The position numbers were made by a program, and so were the translations under genes. Below the pieces are notes generated by a model that saw only the letters and a list, made by a program, of their open reading frames with translations, had not been told where the DNA came from and did not search any database. Positions 57,663 to 64,000 of a stretch of DNA of 64,000 bases are shown piece after piece (the first letter of the stretch is position 1; every line of letters starts with the position of its first letter). Source of the DNA: an uncultured Nocardioides sp. (lineage in GTDB: Bacteria > Actinomycetota > Actinomycetes > Propionibacteriales > Nocardioidaceae); contig NZ_CANLDB010000005.1 in assembly GCF_947489365.1 (NCBI RefSeq), forward strand, positions 1-64,000, given 5' to 3'.

Positions 57663-58577
57663 TCACACCACCTTCTTGACGAGGTCGGTCAGCTCGGCCA
57701 TCTCGGACTCCGAGAGGTCGGTGAGCGGGGGACGGACGGGGCCCGCCGGTCGCCCGGCCGCGGCCAGGCCGGCCTTGACGATGGACACGCCGTACCCGGC
57801 CTCGCGGTCGCGGATCGCGATGTAGGGGACGACGAACTCGGCGAGCATCCGCTGCACGGTCTCACGCTCGTGCGCGCGCACCGCGGCGTAGAAGTCGACG
57901 GCCCACTGCGGGGCGAAGTTGAAGATCGCGGAGGAGTAGGTGCTCACCCCGAGCTCGAGGTAGGGCATCGCGTAGGTCTCCGCGGTGGGCAGGCCGCCGA
58001 TGTAGACCAGCCGGTCGCCGAGCTCGGCGTGGAGCGTCACGAGGAGGTCGATGTCGCAGACCCCGTCCTTGAAGCCGATGAGGTTGGGGAACTCCTCGGC
58101 CAGGCGGATCACCGTCTGCGCGTCGTAGCGGGCGTTCGCGCGGTGGTAGACGATCACGCCGAGCGAGGTGGCCGAGCAGACCCGCGCGACGTGGTCGAAG
58201 AGGCCCTGCTTCGGCAGCTCGGTGAGGTACGGCGGGAGCAGCAGGATGCCGTCCGCGCCGATCTCCTCGGCCTGGCGTGCCATCTGGATGGCCTGCGAGG
58301 TGCCGTAGCCGGCGGCGCCGAGCACCGGGGTGCCGTCGGAGATCTCGTCGACGGTCGCGCGCAGGACCTGGGCCACCTCGTCGTGGGTGAGGGAGAAGAA
58401 CTCCCCCGTACCGCCCGCGGCGAAGAGTCCGGCCACGTCGTACTGGTCGAGGTGCCGCAGGTGCTCGCGGTAGGCCGCCTCGTCGAAGGAGAGGTCCGCC
58501 GTGGTGTGCGTGACCGGGAAGGACAGCAGCCCACGGCCGAGCGCCTGGGCCAGCTCGTCGGGTGAGTAACGCGCCAT
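57663..58577 (-). CDS. kdgD: 5-dehydro-4-deoxyglucarate dehydratase
   Basis: A 304-aa DHDPS/NAL-type TIM barrel. ATG 58577 has AGGAGA seven bases upstream. Schiff-base lysine K170 (LIGFKDG) and tyrosine Y144 (VIVYHRAN) are in place, and the start [25 protein letters not shown] with [10 protein letters not shown] is characteristic of KdgD. It decarboxylates and dehydrates 5-keto-4-deoxyglucarate to 2,5-dioxovalerate. First gene of a six-gene minus-strand operon, divergent from the ABC transporter. Confidence 0.92.
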   Translation of the reverse strand: MARYSPDELAQALGRGLLSFPVTHTTADLSFDEAAYREHLRHLDQYDVAGLFAAGGTGEFFSLTHDEVAQVLRATVDEISDGTPVLGAAGYGTSQAIQMARQAEEIGADGILLLPPYLTELPKQGLFDHVARVCSATSLGVIVYHRANARYDAQTVIRLAEEFPNLIGFKDGVCDIDLLVTLHAELGDRLVYIGGLPTAETYAMPYLELGVSTYSSAIFNFAPQWAVDFYAAVRAHERETVQRMLAEFVVPYIAIRDREAGYGVSIVKAGLAAAGRPAGPVRPPLTDLSESEMAELTDLVKKVV

Positions 58578-58717
58578 CGATGTCTCCTGACTGGGGTGTC
58601 GTGGCCGCCGGTCGGCACACGTCAACGTGAGCGCCACGTTAGCAGCACTCAACTACCTATTGGAACATCGTCTGCGTATGTGTATGGTTCTCGACGTGAT
58701 GTGAGGTGGGTCATGCG

Positions 58718-58746
58718 TTGACGGTCCTCGGGGGCGCTTCTACTGT
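58718..58746 (+). promoter_or_regulatory. Promoter of the ABC transporter operon
   Basis: TTGACG (58718-58723), exactly 17 bp, TACTGT (58741-58746), the best housekeeping-type promoter in the window. The 57 bp to the ATG contain CTCAT-6 nt-ATGAG (58770-58785), a possible operator. Confidence 0.7.
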
Positions 58747-58803
58747 GATCCACACTCACGTACGACATCCTCATTCGTAGATGAGCCGTCAAACGGAGGA
58801 CCC

Positions 58804-60378
58804 ATGACCCACTCGCGAAGCCCGCGCCCCCTGCGCTCGGTCGCACGACCGGCCACGCTGGGCGCTCTCGCGCTCGGCCTCGCCGTCAGCGCGACCGCGT
58901 GCTCCGTCAGCAACAGCGGTGGCTCCGGCAGCAGCGCCGACGGCTCCACCGTCCGCATCGTGCTGCCGGAGGAGCCGCCCACGCTCGAGCCCTGCGAGGC
59001 GTCGCTGACCTCGACCGGCGTCGTGGTGCGCTCCAACATCACCGAGCCCCTCGTCGAGCGCGACCCCACCAGCGGCGAGCTCGGCCCCAAGCTCGCGACG
59101 GAGTGGGAGCAGACCGCGGACGACACGTGGACCTTCTCGCTGCGCGACGACGTCACCTTCAGCGACGGCACCCCCTTCGACGCGGAGGCCGCCGCCTTCT
59201 CGATCGACCGCGCGGTCAACTCCGACCTCGGCTGCAACGTCGAGGGCTACGTCTTCGGTGACGTCGACCTCGAGCTGGAGGCCACCGACGCCACCACGCT
59301 GACCGTGACCACGCCCGAGCCGGACCCGATCCTGCCGCTGCGCATCTCCTTCGTGGAGATGGTCCCGCCCTCCACCGACACCGCCGAGAAGGTCCGCGAG
59401 CCCGTCGGCACCGGCCCGTACGCCGTCGACGTCTGGGAGGCCGGCCAGAGCCTGACCCTGGCCGCCAACCCCGAGTACTGGGGCGACGCGCCCGCCTACG
59501 ACGCCGCCAACTACGTGTGGCGCAGCGAGGGCAGCGTCCGCGCCGCGATGGTGACCAACGACGAGGCCGACGTCGCGACGGGCCTCGGGCCCACCGACGG
59601 CGCCGGCGACCTCGCCGTCGAGTACCCCAACAACGAGACGACTGCGGTCCGCATCCAGACCACCACGCCGCCGCTGGACGACATCCGCGTGCGCCAGGCG
59701 ATCAACATGGCCGTCGACCGCGAGGGCATCACGAGCTCGCTGTTCGGCGAGTCCGCCGAGGTCGCCGCGCAGCTCGTGCCGTCGGGCATCGTCGGGTTCA
59801 ACGAGGAGCTCGAGCCCGCGCCGTACGACCCGGAGGCGGCGCGCGCGCTGCTCGACGAGGCCGAGGCCGACGGCGTCGACCTCTCCCCGCAGATCCGCCT
59901 GATCAGCCGTACGGCGCTGTTCCCCCGCGTCGAGGAGACCCTGCAGGTCATCCAGCAGGACCTCTCCGACCTGGGTCTCGACGTCGAGATCGAGCTGATG
60001 GACACCGCGGGCTCCACCGAGTACCAGGAGCGCCCGTTCCCGGAGGACTCCGGCCCGTACCTGCTGGTGATCCAGCACGGCAACCAGGCCGGTGACGCCG
60101 CCTTCTCCATGGACCAGTACCTGCTCTCCGACGGCTTCCAGAGCTCGGGCGGCACCGAGGAGCTGGACCAGCAGATCCGCTCGGCCGAGGAGCTCACCGG
60201 CGACGAGCGCCAGGAGGGCCTCGCCGACGTCTTCGCCGAGGAGCCCACCGAGGTCGGCCAGTTCGCCTACCTCGCTCACATGAACGGCGTGCTGGCCGTC
60301 GGGCCGAACGTCTCCTACGAGCCGAACTCGGCCACGGGCGACGAGATGCACGTGTTCGAGATGTCGCCGAGCAGCTGA
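58804..60378 (+). CDS. ABC transporter substrate-binding lipoprotein (SBP family 5)
   Basis: A 524-aa protein with GGAGG before its ATG. Twin basic N-terminus, hydrophobic core and lipobox ATAC with C33, then a Ser/Gly linker and a family-5 binding fold (LVERDPTSGELGPKLATEWEQTADDTWTFSLRDDVTFSDGTPFDAEAAAFSI). Family 5 proteins bind peptides, nickel, opines and also sugar acids or glycosides. Divergence from the kdgD operon suggests aldarate or a related compound as ligand. Confidence 0.9.
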   Translation: MTHSRSPRPLRSVARPATLGALALGLAVSATACSVSNSGGSGSSADGSTVRIVLPEEPPTLEPCEASLTSTGVVVRSNITEPLVERDPTSGELGPKLATEWEQTADDTWTFSLRDDVTFSDGTPFDAEAAAFSIDRAVNSDLGCNVEGYVFGDVDLELEATDATTLTVTTPEPDPILPLRISFVEMVPPSTDTAEKVREPVGTGPYAVDVWEAGQSLTLAANPEYWGDAPAYDAANYVWRSEGSVRAAMVTNDEADVATGLGPTDGAGDLAVEYPNNETTAVRIQTTTPPLDDIRVRQAINMAVDREGITSSLFGESAEVAAQLVPSGIVGFNEELEPAPYDPEAARALLDEAEADGVDLSPQIRLISRTALFPRVEETLQVIQQDLSDLGLDVEIELMDTAGSTEYQERPFPEDSGPYLLVIQHGNQAGDAAFSMDQYLLSDGFQSSGGTEELDQQIRSAEELTGDERQEGLADVFAEEPTEVGQFAYLAHMNGVLAVGPNVSYEPNSATGDEMHVFEMSPSS

Positions 60379-60384
60379 CGGCCT

Positions 60385-60415
60385 GGAGGGCCGGCGACGA
60401 CCTCGCCGGCCCTCC
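60385..60415 (+). terminator. Intra-operon stem-loop after the binding-protein gene
   Basis: GGAGGGCCGGCG (60385-60396) and CGCCGGCCCTCC (60404-60415) form a perfect 12-bp stem with a 7-nt loop and no T-tract. It probably stabilises the binding-protein mRNA or partly attenuates the permease genes. Confidence 0.7.
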
Positions 60416-60460
60416 GCCCCGCTCCACCCCCGATCCCCCGACGGACACCCGAGGAACCCG

Positions 60461-61390
60461 ATGCTCACCTTCCTGCGCAAGCGGGCGCTGACGAGCCTGC
60501 TGCCGCTGCTGCTCGTGCTGCTCGGCGTGTTCGTGCTCGCCCGGCTCACGGGCAACCCGGCGTCGCTCTACCTGCCCGAGTCGGCGACCCCCGCCCAGCG
60601 GGCGGCGTTCACCGAGCGCAACGGCTTCGACGACCCGATCTGGCGCCAGCTGCTCGACTACCTCGGCGGCGTGCTGCAGTTCGACTTCGGCACCTCGCTG
60701 CGCACCGGCGAGGCCGCCTCGACCATGGCGCTGCGGGCCTTCCCCGCCACCCTGCAGCTCGCGGCCGCCACGATGATCATCGCGATCGTCCTCGCGGTCG
60801 TGATCGGCAGCTGGGCGGCGTACCGGCCCAACTCGATCGCCGACCGGATCTCCTCGTTCCTGTCGATGACCGCGGCGAGCGTGCCGGACTTCTGGATCGC
60901 GATCATGGGCATCTACCTCTTCGCGGTCGTCCTCGGCGTGCTGCCGACGTCGGGCACGAACGCCGGGGCGCTGTCGTGGATCCTCCCGGTCGCCACGCTC
61001 GCCATCCGCCCCGTCGGCGTCCTCACCCAGGTCGTCCGCGGCGCGATGGTCTCCGCGCTCTCGGCGCCGTACGTGCGGCTGGCGCGGAGCACCGGCGCCG
61101 GCGACGTCCGCGTCGTCACCCACCAGGCTCTGCGCAACGCGGCGGCCCCCGCGCTCACCGTCGCCGGCGACCTCACCGTCGGCCTCGTCAACGGCGCGGT
61201 GGTCGTCGAGACCATCTTCGGCTGGCCGGGCATCGGCAAGCTCATGATCGACTCGATCGTCGGCCGCGACTTCGCGGTCCTCCAGGCGGCGGTGCTGCTG
61301 ACCGCGATCTCGATCTTCGTGCTCAACGTCCTGATCGACCTGGGCTACGCGCTGCTCGACGCCCGCGTCCGCGAGAAGGCGAAGGCCTGA
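60461..61390 (+). CDS. ABC transporter permease, DppB-like
   Basis: A 309-aa protein with six hydrophobic segments and GAGGAA before its ATG. N-terminal LTFLRKRALTSLLPLLLVLLGVFVLARLTGNPASL is typical of DppB/OppB; the coupling (EAA) loop is APYVRLARSTGAGDVRVVTHQALRNA. C-terminal VVVETIFGWPGIGKLMIDSIVGRDFAVLQA is conserved in the family. One bp separates its stop from the next start. Confidence 0.9.
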   Translation: MLTFLRKRALTSLLPLLLVLLGVFVLARLTGNPASLYLPESATPAQRAAFTERNGFDDPIWRQLLDYLGGVLQFDFGTSLRTGEAASTMALRAFPATLQLAAATMIIAIVLAVVIGSWAAYRPNSIADRISSFLSMTAASVPDFWIAIMGIYLFAVVLGVLPTSGTNAGALSWILPVATLAIRPVGVLTQVVRGAMVSALSAPYVRLARSTGAGDVRVVTHQALRNAAAPALTVAGDLTVGLVNGAVVVETIFGWPGIGKLMIDSIVGRDFAVLQAAVLLTAISIFVLNVLIDLGYALLDARVREKAKA

Positions 61391-61391
61391 C

Positions 61392-62429
61392 ATGACCCTC
61401 GACAACCCGACCGAGCCCGTGAAGAGCGAGGCCAAGGCCGCCGAGCCCGCCACGCCCGAGAAGGCCCGGGCCGCGAAGATCTCGATGTGGGGCCTGCTGT
61501 GGCGCGACAAGGTCGCGCTCGTGGCCGCCGCCGTGCTGGTCGCGCTCGCGCTGGTCGCCGTCCTCGGCCCCACGCTGGTCGGCGACGCCGCCACCGACCA
61601 GGACCTCGCCGCCGGCGTCACCCCGCCCCGTCTCGGCGACGGCTGGGTCAACTGGCTCGGCACCGACCCCCTGGGCCGCAGCCTGCTGGGCCGCATCGTC
61701 GTCGCGACGCAGACCACCTTCTCCGTCGCGGTGCCCGCCGTGATCATCTCGATGGTCATCGGCTCGCTGATCGGGATGTGGGCCGGCTACCACCGCGGCG
61801 TCCGCGAGACCATCGCGATGCGCATCGCCGACGTGATCATGAGCTTCCCCTCGCTCCTGCTCGCCGTCGTCGTGCTCTACGTCTTCTCCCCCAGCGCCGC
61901 CAACATCGTGCTGGTCCTCGCCATCACCCGGATCCCGATCTACTTGAGGACCGCCCGCGCGGAGTCCGCCGAGCTGCAGAGCCGGACCTTCGTCGACGCG
62001 GCCCGCACCTTCGGCACGCGGCCCAACGCGATCATCCGGCGCCACGTCTTCCCGATCGTGCTGCCGACGCTGCTCACCGTCGCGACGCTCGACTTCTGCT
62101 TCGTGATGCTCGCCGAGTCGTCCCTGTCCTTCCTGGGCATCGGCATCCAGCCCCCGGACGTCTCCTGGGGCCTGCTCGTGAGCCAGGGCCGCACCTACCT
62201 GCAGACCGCCTGGTGGCTGTCGTTCTTCCCCGGCCTGGCCATCGTCGTGACCACCGTGTCCACGACGATCCTCGCCTCGTGGGTGCGGATCGCGACCGAC
62301 CCCGACCAGCGCTGGCGCCTCACCGTGCCGCGCTCCTCGCGGCGCAAGCTCGCCCGCGCCGACAAGGCCGCCGCCCGCCGCCGCGCCCGCGTCGGCGCCG
62401 CCACCTCGACTGTCCAGGAGAAGCGATGA
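61392..62429 (+). CDS. ABC transporter permease, DppC-like
   Basis: A 345-aa protein with an ~35-residue charged N-terminal tail, then six hydrophobic segments. DppC features: GTDPLGRSLLGRIVVATQTTFSVAV, the EAA loop LQSRTFVDAARTFGTRPNAIIRRHVFP, and ESSLSFLGIGIQPPDVSWG. The C-terminus is unusually basic (about 40 residues rich in R, K, A). Stop overlaps the ATPase start (ATGA). Confidence 0.9.
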   Translation: MTLDNPTEPVKSEAKAAEPATPEKARAAKISMWGLLWRDKVALVAAAVLVALALVAVLGPTLVGDAATDQDLAAGVTPPRLGDGWVNWLGTDPLGRSLLGRIVVATQTTFSVAVPAVIISMVIGSLIGMWAGYHRGVRETIAMRIADVIMSFPSLLLAVVVLYVFSPSAANIVLVLAITRIPIYLRTARAESAELQSRTFVDAARTFGTRPNAIIRRHVFPIVLPTLLTVATLDFCFVMLAESSLSFLGIGIQPPDVSWGLLVSQGRTYLQTAWWLSFFPGLAIVVTTVSTTILASWVRIATDPDQRWRLTVPRSSRRKLARADKAAARRRARVGAATSTVQEKR

Positions 62430-63457
62430 CCGCGACGTACGACCTGCCGGACGCCGGCACGGGCGGGACCGCCGCCGGCACGGGCTCCGTCGTCCTGGAC
62501 GTCGACGGGCTGTCCGTCGACATCCGCACCCCGCAGGGCGTCGTACGAGCGGTGGACGGGGTGTCGTTCGGCGCCCGCCGCGGCGAGACGATCGCGCTGC
62601 TCGGGGAGTCGGGCTGCGGCAAGTCGATGACGGCCCAGGCGATCGTCGGGCTTCTCGCCCCGGTGGCCGACGTGTCCGCCGGCGAGGTCCGCCTCGACGG
62701 CACCGACCTGGTCACCGCCAGCCGCAAGCAGCGCCGGGCGCTGGCCGGGCCCGAGATCGCCATCGTCTTCCAGGACGCCCTCACCGCGCTCAACCCGGTC
62801 TACACGGTGGGCTACCAGCTGGCGGAGCCGTTCCGGATCCACCGCGGCATGTCGCGCAAGCAGGCGCGCACCGAGGCGATCGCCCTCATGAAGCGCGTGG
62901 GGATCCCCGAGCCCGAGAGCCGGGTCGACAACTACCCCCACCAGTTCTCCGGCGGCATGCGCCAGCGGCTGCTGATCGCGATCGCGGTCGCCCTGTCCCC
63001 CACCGTCCTGCTCGCCGACGAGCCGACCACCGCGCTCGACGTCACTGTGCAGGCGCAGATCATGCAGCTGCTCACCGACCTGCGCAGCGAGCGCGACATG
63101 GCCGTCGTCCTCATCACCCACGACCTGGCGCTCGTCTCCGAGCAGGCCGACCGCGTCGTGGTGATGTACGCCGGGACCGTCGTCGAGCAGGGACCCGTCG
63201 GCGAGGTCTTCGGCCGGCCGCGCCACCCGTACACCAAGGGCCTGCTCGACTCCGTGCCCGCCGGCGCGACCCGCGGCAGCGACCTGCGGTCGATCGGCGG
63301 GTCCCCGCCGGAGCTGCAGGACATCCCCGCGGCCTGCGTCTACCAGGACCGCTGCCCGCTGGTGCAGGACATCTGCCGCACCGAGCGGCCGGCGCCGCGC
63401 CACGTCGGGACCGACCACGCCTCGGCGTGCCACTTCAGCGAGGAGGTGTCGCGATGA
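62426..63457 (+). CDS. ABC transporter ATP-binding protein, DppD-like
   Basis: A 343-aa protein with AGGAG upstream and ATGA overlap. Walker A GESGCGKS, Q-loop VFQDALTALNP, signature FSGGMRQRL, Walker B VLLADEPTTALD, H-loop LITHDLALV. The C-terminal oligopeptide extension has Cys residues (CVYQDRCPLVQDICRTERP...ACHF), the cluster-type motif seen in DppD/OppD subunits. Works with the ATPase encoded next as a heterodimer. Confidence 0.93.
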   Translation: MTATYDLPDAGTGGTAAGTGSVVLDVDGLSVDIRTPQGVVRAVDGVSFGARRGETIALLGESGCGKSMTAQAIVGLLAPVADVSAGEVRLDGTDLVTASRKQRRALAGPEIAIVFQDALTALNPVYTVGYQLAEPFRIHRGMSRKQARTEAIALMKRVGIPEPESRVDNYPHQFSGGMRQRLLIAIAVALSPTVLLADEPTTALDVTVQAQIMQLLTDLRSERDMAVVLITHDLALVSEQADRVVVMYAGTVVEQGPVGEVFGRPRHPYTKGLLDSVPAGATRGSDLRSIGGSPPELQDIPAACVYQDRCPLVQDICRTERPAPRHVGTDHASACHFSEEVSR

Positions 63458-64000
63458 GCGTCACCCACGACAGCACCGAGGCCACGTCGGGCACCCGGCC
63501 GCAGGGCGACGCCCTGCTCCAGGTGCGCGACCTGACGAAGGTCTTCGACGTCCGCCAGGGCCGGCAGACCACCCACCTGCGGGCCCTCGACGGCGTCACC
63601 CTCGACCTGCGCCGCGGCGAGACCCTCGGCCTGGTCGGCGAGTCCGGCTGCGGCAAGTCGACGCTGGCCCGCACGCTGCTGATGCTCGAGCGGCCCAACG
63701 CCGGCACGATCCGCTTCGACGGGGTCGACCCGCTGTCGCTGAGCGGCAAGGAGCTGCTGGCGTTCCGGCGCCGGGTGCAGATGGTCTTCCAGGACCCCTT
63801 CGCCTCGCTCAACGCCCGCATGACCGCCGGTGAGATCGTCGGCGAGCCGTGGGCGACCCACAAGGACCTGTACGCCACCTCCCGCGACCGCGCGGCCCGG
63901 GTGCGGGAGCTGCTGTCGCTGGTGGGGCTGCGTCCCTCCGACGCCGACAAGTTCCCCCAGGAGTTCTCCGGCGGCCAGCGCCAGCGCCTCGGCATCGCCC
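63454..64000 (+). CDS. ABC transporter ATP-binding protein, DppF-like (3' end off window)
   Basis: About 182 residues are visible before the right edge. ATGA overlap with the DppD-like gene and AGGAGG upstream. Walker A GESGCGKS near 63-70, Q-loop VFQDPFASLN, signature FSGGQRQRL at the very end. The Walker B and C-terminal part are missing. Fifth gene of the transporter operon. Confidence 0.92.
   Translation, partial: MSVTHDSTEATSGTRPQGDALLQVRDLTKVFDVRQGRQTTHLRALDGVTLDLRRGETLGLVGESGCGKSTLARTLLMLERPNAGTIRFDGVDPLSLSGKELLAFRRRVQMVFQDPFASLNARMTAGEIVGEPWATHKDLYATSRDRAARVRELLSLVGLRPSDADKFPQEFSGGQRQRLGIA

Overview
The window is high-GC DNA with a GTG-rich start repertoire, many 4-bp stop/start overlaps (ATGA, GTGA) and an actinobacterial gene set: type VII secretion, ANTAR regulators, SigK/RskA and a VirR-like LytR_C protein. 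It looks like a chromosomal segment of a member of the Nocardioidaceae (Nocardioides-like). The assignment comes from gene content and style, not from a marker gene.

Layout. 1-8.0 kb is a type VII secretion (ESX) locus: a partial substrate-like protein, an EspC-like protein, two WXG100 proteins and eccD on the minus strand, with eccC diverging. 8.2-10.9 kb holds a small protein, a VapB-like/VirR-like pair and a K+/H+ antiporter. 11.0-15.7 kb is a second ESX-accessory cluster: WXG protein, alpha/beta-hydrolase, WXG protein, EspG-like chaperone, and a paralogue of the hydrolase that has lost its nucleophile. 15.7-18.3 kb has two GAF-ANTAR proteins diverging from a SigF-type sigma factor. 18.4-18.7 kb contains three long palindromic repeats. 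18.7-21.7 kb has a MoxR/VWA pair and a pterin dehydratase-VOC fusion. 21.7-26.7 kb is a catabolic unit (MHS symporter, two-subunit aconitase-type dehydratase, ICL/PEP-mutase-type lyase) facing an IclR regulator. 26.7-29.5 kb has a GAF-ANTAR protein and an HxlR/MFS divergent pair.

29.6-38.8 kb contains a duplicated lipoprotein module. Two 244-aa lipoproteins share the same SigK-like promoter. One copy is followed by sigK-rskA and the other by a truncated orphan anti-sigma factor. Between them lie a methyltransferase, a CopB-type P-ATPase under two CsoR-like operators, an arginase-family enzyme, a MarR regulator and a frameshifted NAD(P)-binding gene. 38.9-46.6 kb has a cysteine hydrolase, a cluster of a widespread intergenic repeat, a hypothetical gene, a large secreted amidase, an ORF pair interrupted by an amber codon, a bestrophin-like channel and an AEC transporter.

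46.6-64 kb is a hexarate (galactarate/talarate/glucarate) catabolic region. A GalrD/TalrD-type dehydratase with its FadR-type regulator comes first. A minus-strand operon follows (kdgD, semialdehyde dehydrogenase, gudD, 2-hydroxyacid dehydrogenase, two universal stress proteins). It diverges from a dipeptide-type ABC transporter that runs off the right edge. Together these convert aldarates to 2-oxoglutarate.

The hexarate region is interrupted at about 48.5-52.9 kb by a visibly AT-richer island. It holds IS630 transposase remnants on both strands, a HEPN-motif protein, a degenerate tRNA-like sequence, and a 534-aa protein with an N-terminal SIR2 domain, a middle nucleotide-processing-like Rossmann domain and a C-terminal HEPN-like tail. 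This island is the best candidate for an undescribed system, probably anti-phage defence.
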